A stretch of 64,000 nucleotides of DNA, from the NCBI GenBank assembly GCA_027563935.2, contig CM050446.2, positions 33,793,501 to 33,857,500 of the forward strand, in the 5' to 3' direction. Positions 21,641-35,445 of this stretch are shown piece after piece; position 1 is the stretch's first letter, and each line of letters starts with the position of its first letter. This stretch comes from Costus lasius (Eukaryota > Streptophyta > Magnoliopsida > Zingiberales > Costaceae). Made by a program: the position numbers and the translations under genes. The notes beneath the pieces were generated by a model, which saw nothing but the letters and a program-made list of their open reading frames with translations, was not told the DNA's origin and did no database searches.

Positions 21641-23500
21641 CTTCCTTGGTAAAGCAAGCTGCTCCTTTCTCCATTGGCGGCTCTCCCCTCACACGCAATC
21701 CTTCTTCAATTAAGCTGCAACGAGCAGCTCATTTCTTTGGTCTTGAGATGAGAAGGCTTTGGATTTGGGCTGCAATTTGGGCTGAAATCCCATTGAGCTT
21801 GAGCTGAAACTTTCTTGGCTTGAGCTTGAACTAGACTTGATGTGTGCATCCACTTGGCTTTGTCTCATGTAATCATCAATAATTTCAAGAGATTAGTGCC
21901 TCATTAAGAAAACTAGAATTGCATTCAAAATTTCGACATAAACATTGACTAAGTCTGTTCAATCAAGGTTTATAATAATTATGCAAAATTTGACTAAGTC
22001 AAAATTAAGTCAAATATCTTGTGAAAATGCTCCCACATCAACCATGTTTCTTCCTCCTTCTTGACTGTCGCTCATCTGGAATGCCCCATTTAGGGATACC
22101 ACATATTTTCTTATATAGTTTCCACCACTTATAAGTTGAAAATATCTAAAAATAGAGTCAAAACAACATAGAAATCGTGTCTAGTGAATACTATCATATA
22201 TGCTTCATTGTTAGTGTTGCTAATAGAGTCATTGCCTATAATGGGTTTCATCGACTTGACCGTGATTTTGCTTGACTTGGAATTATTATGTCACAAAGGA
22301 AGTCACTATTTATAACGAATACTCATAAGCTCATTTGTGACCTTTTGGAGTAGTTCGCCTCTACTCTTGTGAAGTCATAACCTATGACCACCATCATGGG
22401 TATGACTATAATCTTCCTAAAGGCTCTAATTTGCTTCAAGTTTGAGGATTGACTTTGTTTCATTATATGGAGTCTTGTCTTAGCTTCAAAATTCTTAGAA
22501 TATATCAATTTGAGATTGTTTACCTAAAAATAGCATGATGACAAAGAAAACTATAAATTGTGAACAAATAAAGTTATTTAAACCAAAATAATATAAATGT
22601 GATAATTCATGACTTAAATTGACATATAATAAACATTAGAAAGCCTATATAAATATTAAACATCAAATTATGAGTGATATTCGATGACAACTTAATAACA
22701 TACAACCAATCTATCCAAAATATTTTCATTCATCACGCATGTTTTAATCATCAAACTTAAAAGTATAAAGACAGTCATTAAAAATCAAATCTAAGAAGAA
22801 TAAAATATAACACTCATATAATGAATTGATTATCAACTTATTAAATAGTATCATATCTTTATTCAATCAATCTATGTTTAGCTATTGGGTGAAAACTCCA
22901 AGTTCACTTATAGGATCCTTTTTTTTAATTTATTTGTAGTTGATCGAAGCAATTTCCTTCAAATGCTATTATCAACCTTTTGATGCAAAGGCAAACTACT
23001 AGTGCCCCTTGTTACTTAGTTGAAAATAAATTAAAAATTTACTAAACTAGATTTTGGCCTTTGGACACAAAGGCAAAGTACATTTTGTAAATATCCCTCG
23101 CTTACTCATGCTATATCTAACGAGCGGAGTTACTTGCAATTAGTCTTTTTTTTTTTTTAATTTTCTTTTTCTTTTTTTTTTTCGTTTTCTTCTTACTAGC
23201 TATTTTCTTCTTTGAAGTTCTTACTGTCTAAGTTCATATAGAAAACATAAATCAAATATAAGGCATCCAGTAAGTATCAACTCAAATCCATCATGTTTGT
23301 GTACATACCTTATTCATACTAGGATGAATTTTGTGTACATGCCTTAAAAGCATGCTAGTTTGTTATTCATTTAAATTGGCATTAGTAGCAATAAGAAAAA
23401 GTAGAATTCAGAGCCAAGAGTTTATACCTTAGGTTGCTTGGTAAGAAATTAAGCTATAGTTTTTGAGTTTTCACGTACCTTAATGTCGGTGTGATCAAAT
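21641..23500. other. AT-rich intergenic DNA with no recognised gene
   Basis: The sequence has poly-T tracts (23,140-23,185), short direct words and no coding pattern on either strand. The frame at 22,323-22,508 shows no domain. It may be decayed element DNA, since protease remnants begin at 23,545. Confidence 0.4.
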
Positions 23501-23544
23501 TTTTTCAGCTTTACCTTTCCTATAGTTGCATTAGAATCCAAAAA

Positions 23545-24420
23545 CTATGAGTATGCTTTCACACTAGGTTTTGTCAATTCATTGATTTCATCATTGTCTA
23601 TCTCACAAAACTCCAATGGGTATTTGTTAATTTTGGTCGAATTGATTTCTTTTTCTAATTTGTCCAAGATATCTATGTTGTAATGCACCCTTGCAAAAGA
23701 AGGATTTTTAATGCTTTCAAATGAATTAAAATTAGCAATATTATCATTTATGCTCAAAATTAGTTTCCTATTTTTGACATCAATATTTGCACCAGCTATT
23801 GCTAAAAAGGTTCTACCCAATATGATTGGAACTCTCGAATCTTCCTTCAACTAAAAAAATATGAAATTTGTGAATATGAAAAACTTGCTAACCTTGATGG
23901 GCACATCTTCTAGAATACCTATTGGGTACTTATCGACTGGTCAACCATATATAACAATATAGTGGTAGGCTTCAAGTCTCGTATACCAAGCTTTTTTGCA
24001 TATAGGCAATGACATTACTATAATTTAGCAAACAATTGATTTTGAATAAGGGCATGGTAGAAAATCATATTTGCTATCAAACATGCAATGGAAAATCTAC
24101 CTAGATCTTTTAATTTAGCAAACAATTTATTTTGAATAAGGGCATTGCATTCATTTATCAAAATTACATTGTTGTGTTCTTCTAACCTCCTTTTATTTGA
24201 AAGAATTTTTAAAATTTGTACACAAGATGACATTTATGCTAAAACATTAGTAACAACAACATCAATATATAACTTTTTCAAAGCTTCCAAAATTAACTAA
24301 ACTACATATTAAGCTTTGCCTTTACTAATCTTTGCGGAAAAGGAATATGTAACTTGTAAGGTGGTAGTAAAATATAAATAGATTCTTCTTCTTCATTGGG
24401 AGAAGGACCATCATAGGCAT
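23545..24420 (-). pseudogene. Athila-like protease region remnant
   Basis: The minus strand resembles the protease region of element B. At 24,233-24,018 it reads ILSNKRRLEEHNNV, INECNALIQNKLFAKLKD, as in B's ILSNKRKIEDY, ECSAIIQNKLPPKLKD. At 23,850-23,545 it reads RVPIILGRTFLAIAGANID, matching B's NPIIFGRPFLATAGARID. The DLGAS active-site stretch is not found, replaced by a repeated HALIQNQLFAKL, which suggests a local duplication or slippage. The tail (23,740-23,545) is acid-rich. The fragment is non-functional. Confidence 0.7.
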
Positions 24421-26174
24421 GATTGTCATCATGGCCTGGCCATGTTCATTATTTTATGTGGATTTTTAAATCATATCACCCTCTATATTATTCTCACCTA
24501 TATCGTGTCTCATCACCAGAAATCACTCCATGGCTTTAAAATTTTTAAAAAACTTCATAAATTGAGTGATTTCACCTGATATTGCAAAAATCCAAGAAAA
24601 TATGAAGATTCTGAAACAAACAAGTAAATAAGCCTATATGGGATATAAAAATATCAGAATTGGCCTTGATTGGAGACAAACTAGTACCAAAATCACTATC
24701 AAAATGCAAGAGATCAAAATCTCCCAGACTTAGATATTTGTTTATCCTCAAGCAATAAAATAAGATGAGACACATATCAGGTATGGAAGAAGTTATTCTA
24801 GCTGAATGCATGCAACCAAGTCAGATATTTCTATGAGCAAACCATGATCTAGTTTGAGAAATCATATGATGAGTCTATTAATAATAATTGAATCAAGTAG
24901 GCCCCATAATCTTTAAAAGATGAGGCATTCTGCTAGGAGCATATAAAGAATTCAATTTAGTATACAAACTATATTCACTAATTCAATTCATCCAAAATCA
25001 AATGCTGAGGTCAGACATAAATATATTATTGTAAGACAAGCTTTATCACCTCTGATTTTATTTAAGTAGCTAGACAAGCTCCGAAAACTGATGGTGATCT
25101 TTTGATTTCAACTTACGTCATCAGTACCACTGCCAATTTTTCGTAGTGCCAAGTAGAGGAGTCTTTTTTTTTTCTTTTTTTAGATCACACTTGTGATCAT
25201 CGCCCAACAGATAATATGGCAACATTGATTGAATAAACAAGTCTATATGTTTCAACAGAAAAACATATATATGCTACTAGCATGCCATCCTTACTTAATT
25301 TCAGATGTGTGACCTATCAATTCAACATTCTCAAATATTCCAATCAAAAGATTTCAGAAGCTTAGAACAATTGGATAGAATCATAAAAGATATCATAACT
25401 AAGTGGTGCATTCAGCATATCCTAACCATTTCATACCATGCATGGAATCAATCTAAATGTTTATTCATGACTATCATAGGATCATAGCATTTTCATCAAA
25501 AGTATCTCATTGAATAACATGCATTAATTTATCACAGAAAGAGCATGTCATCAGGAGTAATACAATATCATTCATACAAAAATACCTGAATCAGACTCAA
25601 TACATAAGACAATCAAAAGCACGACCTATGACCAGGCAACACAAGTATCAGCACAAAAATCATAAGACAATCCATAATCAAAATAAATCATAGATATTAT
25701 CAGGCTAAATTCGCAGAGTGAAATCATGAAGTTCAGCAGACAATCACCAGATCATCTCCAATCACAATCACTAAATACATGTATCGATAAAAAAAAATAT
25801 CGCAATAGAGATTACCAAATCATCAGCAGAGAAGCATATTTATATCATCAGATTTTCACCACATCCTCACTTCACAGAATCATCGCAAATATGTAGGAAT
25901 TATCAGCAAAGAATCTTCAGAATATTATAATAGCACAATATCGCCACAGCATGATTATCACAAAATCAGAGTCAAATAAGAGCATAACTATTAGCACAAC
26001 ATAGTCAAAATGACATAGTCATGTATCACGGACATAGCAAATTAGAATAGTTAGAAGACTAAGTTGTAAAAGGAATAAGCATCAGAATCATCCCCTCCCC
26101 CACATAAAAATTTGCATAGTCCTCTGTGCAATTGATGTGTCATGAGAGAGTGGGGGAATAAGAAAAAGTAATAC
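24421..26174 (-). other. 3' region of an Athila-like element: UTR and polypurine-like tract
   Basis: On the minus strand 24,764-24,712 reads ATTGCTTGAGGATAAACAA, then TCTAAGTCTGGGAGATTTTG, the conserved tract that precedes the 3' LTR in Athila/Tat elements. An ACTTGGCACTAC block (25,140-25,165) corresponds to the repeated block of elements A and B. A purine-rich GTGGGGGAGGGGATG stretch lies near 26,095. No frame is supported. The 3' LTR itself cannot be delimited. Confidence 0.5.
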
Positions 26175-26792
26175 TCACTTCTTCGTCTTAGGCTTAAAGT
26201 CATCATCATCCAAACCCTCGCCACCTGATGCTATAATGCGATCAGCTCTCCCTCTGACTTCCCTCTATGCTGAAGCAATGCCCAGTGACACTTTCTCTAC
26301 TGATCTCTCCAAGAAAATTGGCGTTGAAGCCCCAGTTTCACAAGTCTTCTTCAGCAACCCAATTTTCGCTGCCAACTTTGAATCCGCCAGATAACAAACT
26401 GATTCAAAGGGGAATTTCTTCCTGGTGAAATCTAAGCCTCTTTGTTGCATCCTGATCAGTTCCTATTAAGATTTTTTCTTTGATTTCACTATCTATTTCG
26501 ACAGTTGTTCTTCTGCCATCGATTTCTTTGTGATTTCTTCTGCTGTTGTTCCAATGATTCCTAGATGTAAATTTGGTGTAGTTTAGAAAGTTGCTATATC
26601 AGGAAATATCTACCTAGACATCCTTGATTACCTCCTCCATGCCTTCCTCGAGTTCTAGAACGCATTCCAAAACATGTTACAGAGCCATTAAGTGACTCAA
26701 CCACTACCGGAACTAGTGCTCCCTCATTGAGTAGAGCTAACGGTGTTCCACACTTGCCTCCGAGATCAGCAGAAGCATCAGACACAATTTTA
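26175..26792 (-). pseudogene. Possible C-terminal remnant of an Athila-type extra ORF
   Basis: Two frames on the minus strand (26,806-26,594 and 26,450-26,265, continuing to a lysine-rich end DDDDFKPKTKK near 26,175) look coding by composition but match no domain I recognise. The position between an LTR-like end and the purine-rich 3' UTR would fit the extra ORF seen at the start of element C (about 61,540-61,137). This is inference only. Confidence 0.3.
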
Positions 26793-27570
26793 TGATAGGG
26801 GCCCACAAGTGTACGGTTCTATCGCATAATAATTAAGTATCGATCCCACAGGGACTAGGGGTTAAGTATTAACTAATCAGTTAATCAATAGCTAGGTGAT
26901 CAAATAATGAAGAGAGTTACTAATGTCCTAATGCAGAAAGGTAAATCAAGCACAAGTCAAAAGCAAACAAAGAGCAAACGGGGTGTAAAGATCTCAAGAG
27001 AAGATCGGGGTTTTAGGTTTCACCACAATGAAGAATGATAGAAAGATAATGCTAGTGTTTAAATTTATTTAATCAAATTTCTTAAGGTAATTCCTTCTAA
27101 GATATAAATCATTCCCTCTCAGACCACGATCCGGTATCTAACTTAACCCAAGTATCCTACTCTTGTGGCTTACTAGGTTAAGCAGATCCAATGGGTTCTG
27201 TGAAGAATTATTGACTCCTAGAGTAATTTTAACCTACTTTCGTAGTCGAAATTACAAGATCAACCTAAGAGGATCCAACGATGTGGTTCACCTCTCAGTC
27301 ATTCTTACAACGTCTAAAACATACATATGCATGACCAGTACACAAATATGAATTCATGCAACTTAGAATTGAATAAGAACAAAGATAAACTTAAGTAATG
27401 TATTAATCAAGCAATATCATTCAACATCCTTGCAGTGGGCTACGCCCAAACCCTAAAAATAGATTATGCTATAGCATTCATCATGAAATACATCAAATAT
27501 CTCAAATAAATTAATGCAAACTAGAGGGTAAACTAGATCTACGACAGGAGAGGATGGTGCACGATCTTCA
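26793..27570 (-). repeat. Athila-family LTR, U5-side part (split by Copia-2)
   Basis: On the + strand it starts TGATAGGGGCCCACAAGTG and has CGATCCCACAGGGACTAG, the usual ending of this LTR group; element B's LTR has the parallel TGTTGTGTCCGCAAGTGCAC and CGAACCACAGAGACC. The rest is diverged from B. It is cut at 27,570 by Copia-2 and resumes at 47,585. No PBS follows at its low-coordinate end. Confidence 0.6.
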
Positions 27571-29909
27571 TGTTGGGGAATAACGGGTGTAATTTAAAAT
27601 TTTGTAGTCCTAGGACGCAGCGGAAAAAGCATTACACCCGAAACATATTCCTTGCCAAGGATCCATGCAAGAGTGAGAACACAAGGATGTGATAGGGATG
27701 ATACCTCTAATGCTTGTCAAGACGATGATGCTAAGTTGAAGATGCTCAAGTGCTCGTCCTCTACAAGTATCCACGCATCGACCTTCTCAACATTGCTCCC
27801 TTCCACACTTGGTGCTAGCCTCGGGAAGAGAAGATCACCTATTGGAATCTCCTTCTTCTTCTCCCTTTGTTCTTCACACCAACAAGACTCCTCTAAGGAG
27901 ACTCTCGGCCAACAAAGAAGAAGATGAAGGATAGTGGCACAACACCAAAGGAAGAGGACGGCTAGGGTTTCAAGGCATGCACAACTCCAAGTTGCCTTGC
28001 CTGAAGAAGAAATTCTGCACTTGTTGATCATCATAAGAGGGGGCACATACCCCTTCTTTTATAACCAACCAAGCCTCCACCGCCCTTCCCCTTTCCTTCT
28101 ATGGATTGGCGTAATTCCTCCAAGGAATTTGCCCTAAGAGTTCAGCCGCCACTAGCCTTGAATTTGCGCAAGAATAAGGCTTGGAAAGTACCAAGCTTCT
28201 TGCCAAATTAAGAGCTAGATTTTGAGTTCAATTCATTAGGACTTACCATATATGCTTGGCCGAATCTTTGCATGAATAAATCAAGCCATACTCGCCAACA
28301 TATCAGCCTCACATGTCCAAGATTATTTCCAACAATGGAAACCAAATTCCATTAGGATTCATACCATCAATTAGCGCAAATTCCATATATGGAATTAAGT
28401 CATGCGCCAATGATAAATCCTACTCCTATTAGGATTCCAATCTTGCCTCAATTAGATTTAATCCACAATCCCTAATTGGATTTGGATTTCAACACTAATT
28501 AGGCCCATGGAATTAAATCCTTATTGGATTAGGGTTTGCGCCCAACACAATGGGCCTTATCCAAATCTAATTTCCATTAGGATTTGAATCCTAGTTGGAT
28601 TAGGATTTGCGCCCAACCACTATGGGGCTTATCCATATCCAAATTCTTATTAGGATTTGAATCCTAATTGGATTAGGACTCTCACTCCTAGTAGAATTAG
28701 GATTCCAACGCCTAATTAGGATTCCAACTCCTAATTAAATGAGGATTCCAACTCCTAGTTGGATTAGGATTCCAACTCCTAATTAAATTAAGATTCCAAC
28801 TTCCAGTTGGACTAGGATTCCAATTCCTAATAGGATTAGGATTCCAACTCCTAATTAAATTAGGATTCGAGTCCAACATGGTTTATAGTCCCAAGTCCAT
28901 GTACAACTCCCATACGGAGTACAAACTTGACCAGGATATACATAAACCCATGAATCCCAATTGAACTCAGATTCAACCATGAATCTGTCTTGGACTTAGG
29001 ATCAGAATGAACTCAAATATATTCCAAGATATCCAAATCAAAATACAATGTCAAGTGTCTATTGCGTGTGACCCCGTAGGATCCATATGACGATGACAAT
29101 GATGATTAACTATCATAAGTAGTGAGAGGTATCTAGCAACACATCACTACTACCCATGTCATAGGACTTAAATCATCTGACAACATCTCCCTAACAAGCA
29201 ACGAGGATTCCCATGCATTATAGATCCCTTTGCCTAAACTGATATCCCGCCATTGGATTAGTCTCATATTTATTAATCCAATCTATTGGTCATGCCATAA
29301 TCAGTATGGTCATACATTCCCATCATGCACCAATGAGGTGGGGTGCCCCAAAGTGGATATCATGCTTCCAATTAAGGAAGGGGCAAATCCTACTATTGGT
29401 CATCCATAACTCCATATGACTTATGATATGTCAAATGACAGTCGTTTTGATCACCCATTTACGGAGAGACATAAGATTGTATCAAAACATACCCATCATC
29501 ATATCTAGACATGAATACCTCAAGTCTAAGGATCAATGCAAACCACTTGCATGTGTGAGATTGACCTGTTGACTAGACAAGTCAATCCTCATGGTGGGTC
29601 ACTCTAGTGCATCCAATGCACCTGTATGTCTGTGTTACTGTGCCCCGCACCTAACCAGCCCATACACCAGTCTCACATGCACCAAAGCTGTCCCATATTG
29701 GCTAAGGCACCTTGACTAGGGATTACTTATGAGAATGGATCCAACCAATCTCCTGGGACATTATTTATGCAATTCAATACATCATCGCAGGTAAAGCAAT
29801 CTGCATAATAACGACCATGCCTTTATCAATAATATCAATTCTATCAAAGTACATTCAAATAATGCCGGACCATGTCCATACATTGGTCTGCAGGGCATAA
29901 ACACTAACA
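27571..29909 (-). repeat. 3' LTR of Copia-2 (2,339 bp)
   Basis: On the + strand it runs from TGTTGGGGAATAACGG to AAACACTAACA. The partner at 45,601-47,584 is about 355 bp shorter, mainly because this copy holds an array of ATTAGGATTCCAACTCCTA words at about 28,440-28,870. A polypurine tract (minus AGTGCAAGTGGGAGAT) adjoins at 29,910. Confidence 0.92.
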
Positions 29910-32199
29910 ATCTCCCACTTGCACTAAGACCATGGGCAACTGAGTTTATTCAGTCCCATGTCTCTAGTATGACTCATTTAGCTTCCGCTGCGCTAGAGGC
30001 TATGTCAATGAATCTTCTAGATTGCTATTTGTGTTTATTTCACAAGTTTGAACATCATCTTTATCGATGATCTCTAAGATCAGATGATATCACTGCAGTA
30101 CATACTTGAGTGCTAAGTTCCTTTACTTATACTATGGCCCTAGTAAGAATTATACTGGTCCATCAAGTACCAGGGACTAAATCAAGTTCAAGTGAATGAA
30201 GATGCTTCCTTGGCTGCTATAAGAAGCTGCAATGTACTCAGCCTTAATTGTAGAATTTGCCACTGTGGTTTGCATAAAGCTCTTCCAACATACAACACCA
30301 CATCAAGGCAAAACGCAAATCCTGACTGTGAACGATAGTCATTAGAGTGGAACGAAGTATCAGTGTACCCCTGTACACAAAGTTCTTCCTGTTTATCACA
30401 GACTAGACCTCAATCATTTATACTTCCCAAGCATGAAGGATTGATTTCACAGCTATCCAGTGTTTGAACACTAGGATCTAATTGAAACTTACTGGTCATG
30501 CTCTAAGCATTCGCCACATATGGTCTTGTGCATATTGCACAAAACATGATCTATCCTATACCCAATGTACTAGGATTATAGACTCATGTTACCACTCTCC
30601 TGCTGTGTTATAGGACATAACATCTTTGAGAGAGTCAGACCATGTCTTCCTAGAAGGTATCAACTTTTGGAATCACCTAATATGAACCTCTCCAGAATTT
30701 TCTGAATGAACGTAGATTGACTAAAGGGCAATGACTTTCTTGGATCCCTATCCATAGATCCACATGCCTAGGTTATAGGCCTCATTCCCTAGATCATTCT
30801 TCTTGAAATAGTTCCCTAGCTTTTACTTCACCGCGTGAAGAGCTGGGATGTCATTTCATGTGAGGAGAATATCGTCAATCAAGTAGAACAAGAAACACTA
30901 TGATGCTCCCACTGATCTTCTTGTAAACACAGGCTCTTTTTCAAGATGCTTGCATAAGACCATGCAAATCTATATGGCCTCTATATGAAAACCTTTCGGC
31001 TATTTCCATATAGACGTCCTCTTCCAGACGTCCATTAAGAAAAGTAGTTTTCATAACAACACGCCATAACAGAAAATGCAATTATAACAAGCAGATACCT
31101 AATGGACTCAAACATAGCTATTGGTGAAAAATTTCATCACTATCCACCCAGTGGACTTGCGTGAAATTTCATTCACTAGCTTGCCATTATAGGTAATATT
31201 GTTACCTTCCATGTCTATCTTCCTGGAAGATCCATTTACAGCCTTTGGGTGTTACCCCTTTGGCGGCTCAATCAAGTCTCACACTTGATTAGCAGACATA
31301 GAGTCCATTACAGTTCTCATAGTGCTTAGCCATTTCTTGGAATCTGGTCCATTGACCTCTTCCGCATCCTCATAAGTCTTAGATTCATCCTTGATGAAAA
31401 ATTCGTCATGCCCACAACTTGTGAGAGCATTTCGAATCCATCCAGACTTATGTGGTTCCTGTGTTACTTGAACCTCAGATTAACTTTCAACCTGTATGTG
31501 AGATTCTACTCTCCATTTGTGTCTAACTGTATTGTGGTTGATTTTGGACCTTGTCCTAATCAAATCTACTCCCACTAGCCTCTTTCAAAAGAAATATCTC
31601 CTCAAGAAAGATAGCAATTTGAGCAACAAATATTTTGTTCTCACCGGGATAGAAATAGCACTCTCAGTGCCCCCATAAACACACACTATGGAGTGTTAGA
31701 ACAGTTGCTTGCATGGCCTCAAAAATTTGCATGACTATTCAAAGATGGAACCACATCCAATGTGTTCATCTTTCTTTCTTTGAATTTCACCACACAGTTG
31801 TGGTGTTCCAAGTAAGCTGTGAGATAATCCCACACTCCTTTAGGAAAGTCATCAAATTCCTCACTAACCACCTTGATCCAATCAAAGTGTTTAATAGATC
31901 TTCCAATTTGATCCAGCACTTCATTTCTTAACTTCATGGATTTCTCCAAAGTTATATGTTGGATAAGACATATCCACACCTAATGAAGTACACAACACTT
32001 TCTTGTGCTTGTTTCCATGGCTCCACACACATTGCTATGTATAGATCCAACAAGCCACTTACCCTTCCACCGTTTATGGTGAAGGCAGCATCTGTCACCT
32101 TGTCCATCAAACAAAACTCACATGTGTCATAATCCTGAAAGGATAATGATCCCAATAGTCCATGGACTTCTTGGATGTGACATTTGTTTTATGGCCCAC
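29910..32199 (-). pseudogene. Copia-2 RNase H, RT and integrase remnants
   Basis: The minus strand retains scattered Copia pol motifs in several frames: RNase H end near 29,990, an AEYIAAS-like segment near 30,230, the RT end near 30,540, the region before the catalytic RT aspartates near 30,870, and at 32,155-31,952 the integrase zinc region with CEFCLMDKV. No frame is longer than about 90 codons. The integrase frame is cut at 32,199 by the Gypsy insertion and resumes at 43,177. Confidence 0.8.
32195..32199 (+). repeat. 5-bp target-site duplication of the Tekay-type element, left copy (CCCAC)
   Basis: CCCAC before the LTR start TGTAAGATCC equals CCCAC at 43,172-43,176 after the LTR end GGGATGTTACA. 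A perfect 5-bp duplication is standard for Gypsy integration. Confidence 0.95.
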
Positions 32200-35100
32200 T
32201 GTAAGATCCAAGGATCTTAGGTTCTGGTAAGCATTATTTGGATTTAAATAAAATTATTGATTGTGATATTTTTATGTATTGGTTGATAGTTAATTAATTA
32301 GAGATTATTTGTTTGACTATTGACTGTTAATTTATGATAAATTATCATTGGTTGTTTGTGATAAATTAATTAGGATTTTGGGTTGTAAATTTTAAGTTAA
32401 TTAATTAGACCTTATTGGTTAATTAATTATACTCTATTGGTTAATTAAATCCTTTTTGGATGTTAGTTAAATCCTTAATGGATTTTCGTTAAATGATTGG
32501 TTAATGGTTAAATTAATTAAATAATTGGTTAATTATGAGATATTGGGTTATTGGGTTTAAAATTCGAAATTATTTAGTTAATGGGTTAAACCTATTGGAT
32601 TTAATTGGTTAGTGGGTTAAAATTAAGCAAAACCGAAATTTTAAGTGGTAAGTTCGGCTAGGGTAGATTTTTGGGCGATTTTTGGCTTGGGAAAAATTTA
32701 AGTGGCGGCTAGAGAAGAAGTGGCGAATATTGAAGAGTTCTTGGGCGATTTCTTCTTCCTCTTCCCTTTGGCCGACGTTCCTTAGTGTTGGGTGGAGTTT
32801 CTTCTTCTATTGGTGGCGACATCAAGGCTTTAGACAAGTTTTTGGGAAGATTTTAACCTAAGTTTCAAGGTGAGTGGAGTGTTTTTTTGATTTCTAGTAA
32901 TTTGATTGTATTAATTGATGCATGAGATTGATTAGAAATTTGATCATGCTAAATCGAAATTCAAGATTTCACCATGTTAAATACCAAATTTAAGATCTTC
33001 TTATTTTGATGAAAAACCGAAATTTTTACAATGGTAGATCTTCTTATTTTGATGAAAAACCGAATTTATGCAAAGGTATATATATAACATGAAAAACCGA
33101 AAGTTTAATGGATGTATATCTCATGTGAAAAATCGAAAATGGCAAGGGGATATTTATAATGAAAATCTAATTTATTCATGAGATTCTTGTTAACTAAGGG
33201 TTTGATTTAAGTTGGGAATTTTATCATGCTAACAATGGAATTAAGATGTATTTTTGTGAAAACCGAAATTTGACAAATGTGGGTATATTTTGAAAACCGA
33301 AATTTTGATGATTTTATTTATAAAATCCGAAAGTTAGCAACATGAAATTTAAGGTATTCTTTTATGGAATTTAGGAGGTTTTTAATCAATGATTTTGAGC
33401 ATGAGATTGATGTTAACTAAGGTTTAAAATTTAGTAAATAATATGTTATGTTAACCGTGGATCACATGTAGTAATTAATATGAATACATGATTTTTATGT
33501 CAATTTTTGGATGCTTGTTAAATGCAAATCATGAATATTCCTTTATGTGTATTTATGGATTGTTTGATAAATTGTGGTAATTTGTATGTATTACATTTTA
33601 TGTTGATTTTATGATGAATGCTTGTTATAATTTTATGTTTCTTTATGAGTGTAGCATGTACCCTTGTTTGAGAAGAATTGGGTGATAACATAGCAAGATT
33701 ACACTGAACTAATCAGCATGAAATATAAGGACTACACTATGTGATCTTCATTATGTGATTCTTTGATAATTATGTGGGGTTGTGTTTTTGGAAAATTATG
33801 TGGTCATGTGATGGTTAGGACTAAGGCTAAGTGTGACTATGAACTCAAGGGGATAGTTCTTATGTGATATGTGAAGGGTTTGAGTTTCAGCCCTGTACTG
33901 TGATATGTGAGGGGGTTGATGTTCAACCTGCCTATTATGATTATTGTGATGGGGGCTGAAATTCAGCCTGTCCGATGTGATTTTTGTGATGGCTATCCTA
34001 GAGTCAAGTTGACACTTAGGAGTCCACCTTTGTGAAATATGTCCACCTATGTGAAATTATGAAATAAGATATGTGTGTTGTCCAGTAGGAACCTTTTGGG
34101 AGAACGGGTTTTGACCCAAAGTGCCATGTCTTGGTCGGACAGGGGCCACCTCTTGATGTCATTACTCTTTTATGTGTTGGGAATGATATAAGACCCAAAG
34201 TGCCATGTCTTGGTCAGACAGGGGCCACCTCTTGATGTCATCATTCTCGTTTTATGTTATGGCGTGATAGACCAGCGTGCCACGTCGTGACCTGACGGGG
34301 GCCACCTCCTGATTCTATTCTCGTTTTATGTTATGGCGTGATAGACCAGCGTGCCACGTCGTGACCTGACGGGGGCCACCTCCTGATTCTATTCACTGTC
34401 CATGTTTATGTGTTGCACGAGATTTTGCAGCTCCCAGTGCTTTGGCCAAGCCGGGTTAGACCATATTGGTCACTTTGTGAATATGCTGGACAACTAGGTT
34501 AATTAAGTATGGTGTGTTTAGTTGGTTTAGAATATGTGTGTTCAGTTGGTTTAGAGTATAACTCTAGAACTTGAGGTTATTATATGTTGGTGTGTATATT
34601 TTTGGCTGCTTATATGATTTTTGCATCGAATTTGTTATTATGTGTTGACATGATATCCTGTTAAAGATTTTTAAAATAATCTGCATGTGTTTTTGAGAGT
34701 ATGTTATGGATGGTCAATTAGACTATCCACTCACTGGGCTGTGTAGCTCACCCCTCACTATTTTCAGGTGTAGAGCAGGGGCGCAGTTAGCATTATATGG
34801 ATGCTGTGATTATGCTTAATGTGTTTATGATTATGATGCCAGTTGTGGCTAAAACTTATGATTTATATGAACTATGTGAACCATGTGATGTGAACAATGT
34901 GAACTATGTGAATTTGTGTTGCCAGATGGTGGCAATTAACTGAGTTGGATTTTTGTGTCACCGCGGGCTTCGGCCTGGTTTCGGTGTTTGGTATTAGTTT
35001 ATAAAATCGATTTTGTGGATTTGTTTTGAAATTGAAGTTGATGTGTATTTTTGCAATCGGTTTTGATACAACTGTAACGTGCATATGTCTAGTGCACGTA

Positions 35101-35297
35101 TTGCGTGGTGGCAGGTACCTTTATGTGATTTATGAGATTTGTGCTTTGAAGATTTTATGGGTTATGAATTATGAAAATTTTCAGATCGTGTTTTCTTGAA
35201 CTCGGTTTTACCTAGCATTTGATCGATCTTATATGAAACATCCTATTACCTTTGTGATTGTGTTATTCATTTGGGGTTAAGAATGTGGGATGTTACA
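32200..35297 (+). repeat. 5' LTR of the Tekay-type element (3,098 bp)
   Basis: It begins TGTAAGATCCAAGG and ends GTGGGATGTTACA. It contains many AAAACCGAAA words in 32,630-33,330, a diverged pair of about 80-bp repeats (34,112-34,246) and an exact 74-bp tandem duplication (34,247-34,320 and 34,321-34,394). No gene is inside; the open frames at 34,016-34,198 and 34,872-35,084 recur identically in the 3' LTR simply because the LTRs match. Confidence 0.97.
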
Positions 35298-35300
35298 GAA

Positions 35301-35312
35301 TGGTATCAGAGG
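35301..35312 (+). other. Primer-binding site (initiator tRNA-Met)
   Basis: TGGTATCAGAGG lies three bases after the 5' LTR end and matches the complement of the plant initiator tRNA-Met 3' end over the first 11 bases. It is the minus-strand priming site. Confidence 0.93.
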
Positions 35313-35445
35313 AGTTGGCTAGCTGAAACTTAGTTCAGGGGAAAACATGTTTGTGTATTGCTAGACACCGATAGGAATTGTTTGTTTGCCTGATTATGAT
35401 ATGTGTGTGACCATGATATGTGTGTGTAGAATTTGGGAATTTAAG

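Noticed and set aside
27652..28137. Open frames in the Copia-2 LTR (also 45,766-45,957)
   Set aside because: Substitutions between LTR copies do not favour synonymous sites by eye, and the location is U5-like noncoding.
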